Part shown: positions 7,848 to 15,489 of the stretch, in pieces
How the letters are laid out: every line of letters starts with the position of its first letter
Numbering within the stretch: position 1 is the first letter of the stretch
Assembly (NCBI GenBank): GCA_003506745.1
Contig: DNYQ01000145.1
Location: 1 to 25,751, forward strand
DNA length: 25,751 nucleotides
Direction of reading: 5' to 3'
Origin: Syntrophaceae bacterium
Lineage (GTDB): Bacteria; Desulfobacterota; Syntrophia; Syntrophales; Smithellaceae
Translations under genes and position numbers: made by a program
Notes under the pieces: generated by a model
Seen by the model: only the letters and a program-made list of their open reading frames with translations
Database searches by the model: none
What the model was told of the DNA's origin: nothing

Positions 7848-8764
7848 TGGCGGACCTCGTCGGAAAGTTTATCCTCTAAAACCGCATTAAATACCCAGCG
7901 CGGTGTGGCTAAAGGACTGTCAAGCGATGTCATGCGGGAAAGCGCATCAAGTCGCGTACCGGCACCCCCGAGGAGCATCCGCCAGACGCCGAGCATACTT
8001 TGCTCACGCACGGGCTCCTGCGGTGATGGCAATGCGGCTGCAGGGACGACCTCTATTCTCCAGGTAATGCGTGTTCCTCCGGTGTCAGATAATTCGAGCA
8101 TTAAGGCCTGACCTGGCCTCAGTGTCCCAGAAGGAAACTCTAGGATACCCCATGAACGGTGGCATACCTGCGTTGCCGCAAGGGTCTTACCCCCGTCGAG
8201 GACGAGCTGCGCTCGTACCTGCCGGCGACCAGTGCCTTTCTTCCAGGCGACAACGAGCTGAGTGAGATCGGAGCCGATGCGCTGCTGAACGGGGGGCAGG
8301 CTTATGAGAGGCTCAAGGGCAACACCGTATCCCTCTCCATCGCATTGAGCACCCCCGCGGCTCACCGCCGGCCGTGGCAGGTCGTAGTTTCTGCAAATGG
8401 TTTCCCAGACTTGCTTCAACGATTGTACGAATCCGGCGGCGGGACGCTCCTGCGGCATCTGAGGGGCGTTCCACGTTGTACCCGGTCTGGATCGGCCAAT
8501 TTCTATATATTTTGTGCCAGTTACGATGCCGACAAGAGCATTTTTACCGGCATCGACCGAATCCCCAAAAACGAGGCAATCACCGGTAACGGCTTCGATG
8601 ATCTCACCATTCCGCCGGATCACAACTCCCTTCTCGCCCTCTGGACTAATCAAAGAGATTTGACCAATAACAAGCTCTGGGGAGCATAATCCGGCCCCAA
8701 AAGCTGTGGACACTGAAATCAAGATGCTCACCACTCCCACCATGAAGATAGAAAGAAGCTTCAT
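7844..8764 (-). CDS. Exported protein with FecR-like domain
   Basis: A 306-residue protein with a signal peptide (LLSIFMVGVVSILISVSTAFGAG). Residues about 30-95 (VIGQISLISPEGEKGVVIRR...VTGDCLVFGDSVDAGKNALVGIV) match the FecR-type beta fold: a G-rich start, a GD..GD pattern and a final tract of small residues. The rest (QLVVAWKKG...AQLVLDGGKTLAATQVCH...LRPGQALMLELSDTGG) resembles a beta-sandwich. Several Cys may form periplasmic disulfides. It is the first gene of the operon: the Shine-Dalgarno GAGG precedes the ATG, and the stop overlaps the CHAT start by four bases. A copy of the dispersed repeat lies immediately upstream (8781-8830) and may hold the promoter. FecR-like folds often bind peptidoglycan or partner proteins; its role here is inferred only from coupling to CHAT and CHASE2. 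Confidence 0.7.
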   Translation of the reverse strand: MKLLSIFMVGVVSILISVSTAFGAGLCSPELVIGQISLISPEGEKGVVIRRNGEIIEAVTGDCLVFGDSVDAGKNALVGIVTGTKYIEIGRSRPGTTWNAPQMPQERPAAGFVQSLKQVWETICRNYDLPRPAVSRGGAQCDGEGYGVALEPLISLPPVQQRIGSDLTQLVVAWKKGTGRRQVRAQLVLDGGKTLAATQVCHRSWGILEFPSGTLRPGQALMLELSDTGGTRITWRIEVVPAAALPSPQEPVREQSMLGVWRMLLGGAGTRLDALSRMTSLDSPLATPRWVFNAVLEDKLSDEVRQ

Positions 8765-8780
8765 GCTCGACCTCAGTTGT

Positions 8781-8830
8781 AAAGTTCCCTGGTTTAGGCC
8801 CAGCTAGGAGTAACGACCCTGGGTTGATGA
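8781..8830 (+). repeat. Third copy of the dispersed repeat, without its palindrome
   Basis: AAAGTTCCCTGGTTTAGG, CTAGGAGTAACGAC and CTGGGTTGA align with the right cassette repeat at 2218-2262 in the same orientation. The GC-rich palindrome is absent. It lies 17 bp upstream of the FecR-like start, so its bottom strand is the likely leader of that operon. The rest of 8831-8993 contains a GTGAGAA/TTCTCAC inverted repeat near 8860-8875 and no gene. Confidence 0.55.
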
Positions 8831-8993
8831 AGATGACCCCAACCTTTGGCCATTTGATGTGAGAATTTTCTCACTTTGAATGGTCCAGTTTTCGGGAGGA
8901 AGGTCAAGTTCAAGCCACCGTCTCCTGTGAACTAAGGGAAAATGTGACGTTCCTTGCTCGACTCGATCCAGAAACTGTATCAAGGCTACACGC

Positions 8994-10042
8994 TCACACC
9001 GCCCACTCATTCGAGAGCAGCGCGGCTTGCTCAAGCACCGTCTTGGTCGCCATTTCTTGCTTGTCCGGCGGATAGCCATATTTGCGGAGAATCCGTTTCA
9101 CCAGCACCCGCAACTGCGCCTGCACGTTCTCGCGCAGGGTCCAGTCGATGGTGACGTTACGGCGCACGGTGTCCACCCGTTCACGAACGATGGCCCGCAA
9201 GGTTTCGTCACCCAGGACCTTCACGGCGCTGTCGTTCGTCTCCAGTGCGTCATAGAACGCCATCTCATCCTCGTTCAGGCCCAGTTCCTCGCCTCGTTGG
9301 GCAGCGGCGCGCATCTTTTTCGCCAGGACGATGAGTTCCTCAATTACCTGCGCCGCCTCAATGGCACGGTTCTGGTAGCGGCGCAGGGTCTGCTCAAGCA
9401 TTTCGGCGAAAGACCGCGCCAGCACGACGTTCTTCCGACTGCGCTTCTTGATCTCGCTTTTGAGCAACTTTTGCAGAAGCTCGACGGCGAGATTGCGTTG
9501 CGGCATGCCGCGGACCTCAGACAGGAATTCGTCCGACAAGATCGAAATGTCTGGCTTTTGGAGGCCGGCGGCTGCGAAGATGTCGACGACACCTTCCGGG
9601 CTCACGGCGCGCGAAATGATCTGACGCACGGCGTGGTCCAGTTCCTCTTCCGGCCGCGCATCACCTGGGGCGCGCTTGGCGAGAACGGCTTGCACCGCCT
9701 GGAAAAAGGCAACATCGTCGCGAATGCGCAGGGCCTGGTCATGGGGCACTGCCAGGGCAAAGGCCTGGGACAGCTCGCGCACTGCCTGCACAAAGCGATT
9801 TTTTCCGTTTTCCTGCGCCAGGATGTGCTCCTGGGCAGACGGCAGCAGGCTCACCCGCTCTTGCGGCGTGCCGGTGGTCCATTTCGACCACTCAAAGCCG
9901 TGGAGAAGGCCGCAACAGACCTCGTACTTCTCCAGCATCACCGCCACCGCCTCGTCCTGGTCAAGCGCTGTCCGGCCCGTACCGCCGCTTTCGGTATACG
10001 TGGCCAGGGCCTGCTTGAGTTCCTGGGCAAGGCCCAGATAAT
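8994..10042 (-). pseudogene. hsdR: Type I restriction endonuclease HsdR, C-terminal remnant
   Basis: About 350 codons remain from the 3' end of a gene that normally has about 1000. Motifs of the HsdR C-terminal domain (DUF3387, EcoR124 type) are clear: [71 protein letters not shown] and the final [18 protein letters not shown]. The nuclease and helicase parts are missing. The reading frame is cut exactly at the end of the IS3-family element at 10043 and is not recovered beyond its far end at 11300. An hsdM 5' remnant lies on the same strand at 18430-18720, so this is the tail of a former hsd operon. The identification is strong; the piece cannot be functional. Confidence 0.9.
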
Positions 10043-10071
10043 TGACCAGCCCCCACGAGTTGTAACACTCA

Positions 10072-11034
10072 TTATGTTAGTCTGGGATGCCCATCGGAGT
10101 CCAGCGGTGGTCCCCAAGGGGAGCACCCTGCCCCGAGGGGCAGGGTGGCGGCTGGCGCAAGCGGACGTTGCCCCAGCGAGCTGTGTGGCCTGAATGTATT
10201 GTATTCTTGCCGCCACAGCTCCAGCACCACTTGCGCCTCGCGGAGCGTATAAAACAACTCTCCGTTCAGCTTCTCATCCCGCATCTTTCCGTTGAAGCTC
10301 TCGCAGTAGCCATTCTCCCAGGGAGAGCCAGGCTCGATGAACAGCGTCTTCACTCCGACCTTGCCGAGCCAGTCCCGGACGGCATGGGCGGCGAACTCTG
10401 AACCGTTGTCTGACCGGATGAAGTCCGGCGTACCCTTTTCAATGAACAATCGTGCCAGGCAGTGCAGCACATCGTCGGAGCGGAGCTGCCTTGAGACCTC
10501 AAGCGCCAAGCATTCTCGGGTAAATTCGTCAATGACCACGAGAATGCGAAACGCTCGGCCTTCGTGCGTCCTGTCCATGACGAAGTCGTAGGACCAGACG
10601 TGGTTGGGCCAGCAGGGCCGCAACCGGACACAAGAACCATCGTTGAGCCAAAGCCTGCTGCGCTTTGGCTGCTTCTGGGGAACTTTCAGCCCTTCCTGAC
10701 GCCAGATGCGCTCTATGCGCTTATGGTTCACCCGCCAGCCTTCCCTCTCCAGCAAGGCATGGATACGACGATATCCGTACCGGCCATACTCGCTGGCGAA
10801 GTGGACGATGGCAGCCTTCAGCGGTTCTTCATCTCCGGCAATGCTGGGACGGTACCGTTGCGTCGTTCGGGGCTGTTCCAGCACCCGACAAACTCGCCGC
10901 TCCGGCACATGAAGAACCTCACGCACGTGAGTCACACACTTCCTACGCCGGGAAGGGCTCAGAAGTTTCCCCGTGCCGCCTCCTGGAGGATGAGCTTGTT
11001 CAAGGTCAGCTCCGCAACGGCCTTCTTCAGCCAT
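10072..11034 (-). CDS. IS3-family transposase OrfB (DDE integrase domain)
   Basis: The frame spans 320 codons but is normally made as an OrfAB fusion by -1 frameshifting from orfA. The HTH_21 region ([33 protein letters not shown]) is followed by the rve core: the first Asp in [10 protein letters not shown], the second in IRSDNGSEF, the Glu in [28 protein letters not shown] marks the family's C-terminus, after which a palindrome-encoded tail of about 25 residues continues to the stop. All catalytic residues are present, so it may be active. The 11034 ATG is internal to orfA and probably not the true start. Confidence 0.9.
   Translation of the reverse strand: MAEEGRCGADLEQAHPPGGGTGKLLSPSRRRKCVTHVREVLHVPERRVCRVLEQPRTTQRYRPSIAGDEEPLKAAIVHFASEYGRYGYRRIHALLEREGWRVNHKRIERIWRQEGLKVPQKQPKRSRLWLNDGSCVRLRPCWPNHVWSYDFVMDRTHEGRAFRILVVIDEFTRECLALEVSRQLRSDDVLHCLARLFIEKGTPDFIRSDNGSEFAAHAVRDWLGKVGVKTLFIEPGSPWENGYCESFNGKMRDEKLNGELFYTLREAQVVLELWRQEYNTFRPHSSLGQRPLAPAATLPLGAGCSPWGPPLDSDGHPRLT
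10124..10147. repeat. Perfect palindrome in the 3' end of the second IS3 orfB
   Basis: CACCCTGCCCC and GGGGCAGGGTG flank a two-base GA centre. As in the degraded IS3 copy at 641-672, it sits just past the conserved RPHSSL motif and its translation lengthens the transposase tail. It probably ends transcription or marks a REP-like insertion. Confidence 0.6.
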
Positions 11035-11237
11035 GCATTCTCCCGCTCCAACGCCTTCAGCTTCTTGGCTTGGTCAACCTTGAGCCCGCCGTATTCGTTA
11101 CGCCATCGGTAGAACGTCTGTTCGCAGACTCCCAGAGCACGGCACGTCTCGGCCACTGTCTTGCCCTTTGCCAGTGAAACCTCAGCCTCACGCAGCTTGG
11201 CGACTATCTGCTCCGGTGCTTGTCCTTTCCTGCCCAT
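10959..11237 (-). CDS. IS3-family OrfA (helix-turn-helix and leucine zipper)
   Basis: A 92-residue protein. QIVAKLREAEVSLAKGKTVAETCRALGVCEQTFYRWRNEYGG is the HTH_8-type DNA-binding domain, and the [25 protein letters not shown] stretch is the dimerising zipper. ATG 11237 is preceded by GGAGGGAAGG. The frame ends at TGA 10959-10961, just after a canonical slippery heptamer G_GGA_AAC at 10965-10971. A -1 slip there enters the orfB frame (..GTGKLLSPS..). Confidence 0.9.
   Translation of the reverse strand: MGRKGQAPEQIVAKLREAEVSLAKGKTVAETCRALGVCEQTFYRWRNEYGGLKVDQAKKLKALERENAWLKKAVAELTLNKLILQEAARGNF
10965..10971 (-). promoter_or_regulatory. Programmed -1 frameshift site (GGGAAAC)
   Basis: On the minus strand the orfA codons run GCA CGG GGA AAC TTC TGA, giving the heptamer G_GGA_AAC in the X_XXY_YYZ register. 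Slipping back one base continues in orfB. IS3-family elements are known to make their OrfAB transposase this way. Confidence 0.7.
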
Positions 11238-11300
11238 TACCTTCCCTCCGTTGACCAGGGACTAATAAAATCTCTGGCTCAGGTTTAGGGGGGCAGGTCA

Positions 11301-11608
11301 CATTCACTACAGATGTTGGTCCGTGCTATCAAAAACGCGGTGTCCAGCTTTCGCGCAAAGAGTTCTCTTTTTCCTCGTCTTCACCACAAACGTTAAAGTC
11401 TGTGCAGGTCAGGTGTTTGAATCACCTGATCATGCAACTCTGCAGCATAGGAGTTACGAAAGATACAATTACCACCACTTAAAATATGATTTTTAATATG
11501 TAAGTTGAGTTAAAATAGTACTAAACTTTAGTATGTAATCAATTGATTGAATTATTAGTTTATCTTCGCATGGCAGAAAAATGATGTAGTGCAATGCGCT
11601 ATAATAGT
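11301..11608. other. AT-rich intergenic stretch with candidate terminators
   Basis: There is no convincing gene between the IS end and the last chaperone-operon gene. Two inverted repeats are visible: TCAGGTG/CACCTGA at 11409-11429 (7-bp stem, 7-base loop) and TACTAAACTTTAGTA at 11518-11532. The second lies closer to the operon end and could be a weak terminator for it. No hsdR sequence was recognised here. Confidence 0.5.
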
Positions 11609-12229
11609 TCATTGGTTGGCATATGCTCTTGATCGTCCATTCTGTTCAAGAGAAGATCTCCTTGATTCGACATCAGATCGCACTCGTTCAAGTGCTCCAC
11701 TATGATATCGATAGGTTGCACAACGCTCGTTGTAATCATTGACTGCTCTATTAAAAGCATTAACAGCACTTGTTGAGCTTTTATTGACAGCAGTTTCCCA
11801 AGATGAAAGACGAATCTTTTCTTCTAAGCAGTAACAAATTTCATTATCGTTTAAGATGTTGCTGGTGCCAACAGACGGAACACTCGCAAAAATTGTTTTA
11901 GAGACAGCTGGACGTTGGATGGAATTATTTTTCCTGGTCGGAAACACAGCGAATACAACAAAAGCAATGCCAATTATGAGGAGCCAGCGGTAGGGCTTCG
12001 CGTCAAACCAATCAATAATTCTTGCAAACAGCTTCTTCTTTTGCTCCGATGAGAAGGATTCTTGGTTGGTGTTAGACTGTTGTTCTGGCTGTGTAGGAGC
12101 TGCTTTACAATGCAAAGAGGCTGCTGTCTCTTCATTGGCTTGTTTATTTTGTTCGATTTTCAGGCTTGGTGACGCAAGGTTAATAAGCCCTGCAAATCCT
12201 TTAATTTCATTATTTTGATTATTGTTCAT
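11609..12229 (-). CDS. Small single-pass membrane protein at the end of the chaperone operon
   Basis: A 206-residue protein. About 75 low-complexity, polar N-terminal residues (many Gln, Asn) are followed by a basic patch (EQKKKLFARIIDW) and one membrane helix at about 79-97 (YRWLLIIGIAFVVFAVF). The C-terminal part has ICYCLEEKIRLSSWE and a conserved-looking arginine-rich segment, CATYRYHSGALERVRSDVESRRSSLEQ, probably helical. I recall similar C-termini in unnamed membrane proteins but cannot name a family. It lies 128 bp downstream of the J-like gene on the same strand and is AT-rich, so it may have its own promoter. A role in anchoring the chaperone machine at the membrane is inference from context. 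Confidence 0.6.
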   Translation of the reverse strand: MNNNQNNEIKGFAGLINLASPSLKIEQNKQANEETAASLHCKAAPTQPEQQSNTNQESFSSEQKKKLFARIIDWFDAKPYRWLLIIGIAFVVFAVFPTRKNNSIQRPAVSKTIFASVPSVGTSNILNDNEICYCLEEKIRLSSWETAVNKSSTSAVNAFNRAVNDYNERCATYRYHSGALERVRSDVESRRSSLEQNGRSRAYANQ

Positions 12230-12357
12230 GCTGTTTCCGCCGTTATGCGAAATATTTTCTGGTCAATCTGCTTAAATAAAAATAATATTTCATTAAATGT
12301 AATATCAATGAATTATAAAAATTATTTTTTGATATTTGTATATACTAGTGCTAAGAT

Positions 12358-14007
12358 TTATCGCATTCCAAAAAATATCCAAACAATAACGCCAATTGCA
12401 ATCGCAATGTGCCACTTGTCAAATGTCCGCAATGGAGCCTTTCCAAGAAATCTGTATCCGTTACTAGTTGGGATTACACGGTATCTGCTTAGAGGAAATA
12501 CTGGTATTGCAAAGAATACAAAGTAATATGTGGAAATATATGATCCTGATGCCGGATCATTGTCAGTTGAACCATACATAGTCATGCCGATTCCATTTAT
12601 TGTATAGAGTGTTGGGGCAGATGAAATAGGTGTCAAATTTCCATAAAGCCTATCGTTATCCTTAACAGTTATTAAATTATTCTGGATTCTTAACTTTACA
12701 TCTTTGCTTCTTGCATATTTTAGTGCATTTTCAAGAAATATAAGGCATAGCTTCCAATTTTCAGTTTTATTTCCATAAATAATTGCACAACCCATCAGCG
12801 TAATTGCGATCTCATCATTTCCTTGCGAAAGAATTTCTGCGCTTGGATTTGATGCAGATAAATTAACGATAAGCTGAGTAGCAGCATCCAGAACTTTCTT
12901 TGCTTCCTTATCAGCAGATGCTGGATTATTTTCAGAGTTCTCTATCGCGACTCTGCATAGATCTGAGATGGGATCAAGCAATCTGCTTAGCTTTCTTCGC
13001 TCTGCTATCTCATTGAGTGTATTTGCATCATCTTCTGTACGTTCTGCGATATCGCGAACTTCAGCGAATACTTCCTGCAGCATGCTCGTGAGTTTCTGTG
13101 ATAAATCAAGCTTGCCGTGCTCGTTGAACATGTGAATTGCCAAACCACGAACGAGTTCGGCGACGCGACTGCTTGCTTCGTGATCAAGACCGCGACTCTT
13201 CGCACTAACTTGTATCGGTTGAGCGACAGTATCCCAGTTTTTCACAACCAGGATTAGCTGGTCCACCGTTGGAGTCAAAACGGAATCAGGCCGTTCAGCA
13301 TCGACGGCAGTCCGCAATTTCGCGATCAAGGATTTTATGTTCGCTTCCTCTTTTTCAAGGAATCCTTGCGCTTCTACCTCATACGAATCAGCGAGGTCTG
13401 CAATCAGAATAGGCCCGAGTTTCTCCCCAGCATCGGTTGCCGATTCGACTGCGATGGTGACAGCTTCGACGAGGTCCTTGGCAGAAAGGTTATTCAGGGC
13501 CGACTTGATAATTTTGCGGAAATGTATCCGCCGTTCCTGGATTTCAGTTTCTACAGTCGAGAGGTCAGTCACCTCTGGGAAGCCGGCAACAACTCTTTCC
13601 TCGTTGATAACCATGCTTAATTCTTTCGGGTCGATATTTTCAAATGCCCAAGCGATTTCGAGAACCCATTCCGCAACAGCATCCGAACTATGGTTAGACA
13701 AACGAGCAAGGCCTGACGCAAGTAGATTCGCCCGAGCAATTGGCGACAGTTTATCGATGGCGAGCAAGTCTGTTGGCGAGGACTCGAGGATCGACAGCAT
13801 TTCTCCCGCTCGTTTGGGTCCAATACCTGGTAGCCATGCGACTTCAGCGGAAAGCCTTTTTCGAGGGTTGGTCAAATCTGAACGCGCTTCCATGCACTCA
13901 CTTTGGTCAAGCAAGAGGCTACGTTCATCGGCTAATTCCATTATCCGGCTCCGATTATCGCGGGGGCTAGCATTAAGAACGCGAAAAGGATTTTGTGCGA
14001 GGTCCAT
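12358..14007 (-). CDS. J-domain-like protein lacking HPD, with C-terminal membrane segments
   Basis: About 549 residues. The N-terminus (NPFRVLNASPRDNRSRIMELADERSLL...LTNPRKRLSAEVAWLPG) has the layout of a J domain, including a final helix like the LsDpxkR end, but NASPRDN stands where HPD would be. Residues 90-420 are mostly helical. The C-terminus has LYTINGIGMTMYGSTDNDP, then ISTYYFVFFAIPVFPLSRYRVI and WHIAIAIGVIVWIFFGM as likely membrane segments. ATG 14007 is preferred to a TTG four codons upstream because GGAGGGG sits just before it. It lies directly behind the AAA+ gene (about 13 bp) in the same operon. Without HPD it probably cannot stimulate Hsp70 ATPase in the normal way; it may instead recruit or scaffold Hsp70 at the membrane (inference). 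Confidence 0.7.
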   Translation of the reverse strand: MDLAQNPFRVLNASPRDNRSRIMELADERSLLLDQSECMEARSDLTNPRKRLSAEVAWLPGIGPKRAGEMLSILESSPTDLLAIDKLSPIARANLLASGLARLSNHSSDAVAEWVLEIAWAFENIDPKELSMVINEERVVAGFPEVTDLSTVETEIQERRIHFRKIIKSALNNLSAKDLVEAVTIAVESATDAGEKLGPILIADLADSYEVEAQGFLEKEEANIKSLIAKLRTAVDAERPDSVLTPTVDQLILVVKNWDTVAQPIQVSAKSRGLDHEASSRVAELVRGLAIHMFNEHGKLDLSQKLTSMLQEVFAEVRDIAERTEDDANTLNEIAERRKLSRLLDPISDLCRVAIENSENNPASADKEAKKVLDAATQLIVNLSASNPSAEILSQGNDEIAITLMGCAIIYGNKTENWKLCLIFLENALKYARSKDVKLRIQNNLITVKDNDRLYGNLTPISSAPTLYTINGIGMTMYGSTDNDPASGSYISTYYFVFFAIPVFPLSRYRVIPTSNGYRFLGKAPLRTFDKWHIAIAIGVIVWIFFGMR

Positions 14008-14019
14008 GCTCCCCTCCAA

Positions 14020-15486
14020 TTACTTGTCATCCCAGATGAACCCGAAGCCTCTGGATTTTTTTTCTCGGCCGTTAGGAAGGTTGTTCAATGCTACCTCAAT
14101 GCTCTCTTGATCGAGTTTTGTTTTACCTGCTCTGGCGGCGAGCCTTGCGGCCTCACGAATGACAAAAGCCGAATCGGAGAGAGCCTTGCCTGTAAGAGCA
14201 TCAAGGATTTTTCCCACGTTAAGGCCGTCGGCTTTCGGCAGACTACTCAACAGTGAGTCCACCAGCGATGCGACTTCTTCCCTCGACGGCATGCTGACCT
14301 CGATGATGTGGTCGAAACGTCCGCGTCGCAGAACTGCCGGGTCGATCATCTCGATCATGTTCGTCATGGCGATTATTAGTACCTTGTTCTTGATGGCTTC
14401 CGGAATCCGCCGAAGGAACTCGGCTACTTCCTCGACGTGATGTAAGCCGGACGAGCTGCCAGAGCGCCTATCTGACAGGAAAGATTCCATCTCGTCGATG
14501 ACGATAACGGATGGAGCACCATCAATCGCTTTGTCAAAAACATCAGAGATCTTTTTGCTGGTTTCGTGAATGTAGGGGCTGCCCACGCTATTGGAATTAA
14601 TCGAGTAGCTTGGCCAATCGATAAACTCGATAAGTCGCTCCACGGCGAAGGTCTTGCCACAACCTGGTGGCCCATGCAGGACGATAGCGGAAGGAAAATC
14701 AATGCCCAATGCTTGGTATCTCTTGGCATTGAAGATGATATCAATGATGTGTTCGTTGAAAAACTTCTCAATCTGTGGTCGTCCCGGAAGCTTGAAAACC
14801 TTGTCTTCTGACGAGTCACCGGGCACCTGCGGCTGTTTAGGTTCGACGGCCTCCTTGGTAATGACAGTCTTTTCGGCCCCGACTTGAGCGTGGGGCTTGC
14901 GCCTAGCCAGTGAGCTCGCATCTGCAGGCACGCTAAACCCGGCCGCGGTTATGATTTCCGCCAGATCGCCAGCAGGCATCCAGCCGGTCAGATTGGTCAA
15001 ACGCCGGAAAGAGTTCGTGGAAATGACGACCCCACCGGTGATCCAGGTTCCCAAGACAACTTCATCATCGACGTGAGGTGTCAGCGTCCAGGTCGGAAGC
15101 AGTCTGGAATACTGCTCCACATAAACGGCATCATGGAAAGAGACATCCTCCGACAGTTTTCGAGACTCTTTGAGAGCAAAAGCAAAAGCCAGTGCATCGA
15201 CCTTATTTTCAGGTGATTTTCCATTCTCTACCGCCATCAGTGTGTACTTTTTGTGGCTGCTCAGGCTCCGGAATGATTCACTTCCGAAGGAGACAGCCCC
15301 GAGCAGGGATCCGTCAACTAGGCCGAAGTTCTCCCACTTTCGCGCTAGTTCCGGACGCGTGAGCAGGATATTGGTCGAGCCATTGGTATTGAAAATCTGC
15401 CACTCATCTCCCGAATAGAGAAGTGATCGGATTTTCGATCCGTCTGGCAACTCAAACTCTTTAGGCAACCATAAATCCTTCGCCAT
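14020..15486 (-). CDS. AAA+ ATPase of the chaperone operon
   Basis: A 488-residue protein. The first 230 residues are an N-domain of unknown fold. The AAA+ core follows: Walker A GPPGCGKT (272-279), Walker B VIVIDEME (D331/E332), sensor 1 AMTN (around 376) and arginine-finger region RRGRFD (387-392). A C-terminal helical lid has LSDSAFVIREAARLAAR. The core resembles classical AAA ATPases (FtsH/Cdc48/proteasomal-ATPase type) without a protease domain. It starts 3 bp after the Hsp70 stop and ends just before the J-like gene. It could be an unfoldase or disaggregase that works with the Hsp70, as ClpB does with DnaK, although it is not ClpB (one AAA module only, no M-domain). Function beyond ATP hydrolysis is inference. 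Confidence 0.85.
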   Translation of the reverse strand: MAKDLWLPKEFELPDGSKIRSLLYSGDEWQIFNTNGSTNILLTRPELARKWENFGLVDGSLLGAVSFGSESFRSLSSHKKYTLMAVENGKSPENKVDALAFAFALKESRKLSEDVSFHDAVYVEQYSRLLPTWTLTPHVDDEVVLGTWITGGVVISTNSFRRLTNLTGWMPAGDLAEIITAAGFSVPADASSLARRKPHAQVGAEKTVITKEAVEPKQPQVPGDSSEDKVFKLPGRPQIEKFFNEHIIDIIFNAKRYQALGIDFPSAIVLHGPPGCGKTFAVERLIEFIDWPSYSINSNSVGSPYIHETSKKISDVFDKAIDGAPSVIVIDEMESFLSDRRSGSSSGLHHVEEVAEFLRRIPEAIKNKVLIIAMTNMIEMIDPAVLRRGRFDHIIEVSMPSREEVASLVDSLLSSLPKADGLNVGKILDALTGKALSDSAFVIREAARLAARAGKTKLDQESIEVALNNLPNGREKKSRGFGFIWDDK

Positions 15487-15489
15487 AAC

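Larger units (their letters stand above)
10043..11300 (-). mobile_element. IS3-family insertion sequence, about 1258 bp, apparently complete
   Basis: It carries overlapping orfA and orfB. Its ends are TGACCAGCCCCCAC at 10043 and, read inward from 11300, TGACCTGCCCCCCT, which match at 11 of 14 positions. The length is typical of the family. No clear target duplication is seen (flanks AAT and CAT). It interrupts the hsdR remnant on one side. On the other side the flank does not resume hsdR, so DNA was lost or replaced after insertion. Confidence 0.8.

Noticed and set aside
9027..10193. Long plus-strand frame of 388 codons
   Set aside because: It is the antisense of the well-recognised HsdR C-terminus and the IS end; GC-rich DNA often leaves such frames open.
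10965..10971. orfA/orfB frame break as gene decay
   Set aside because: The break coincides with a canonical GGGAAAC slippery site and all catalytic residues are present, so it is programmed frameshifting rather than a mutation.
14020..15486. AAA+ protein as ClpB or FtsH
   Set aside because: It has one AAA module, no M-domain and no HExxH metalloprotease motif, and its N-domain is unlike either.
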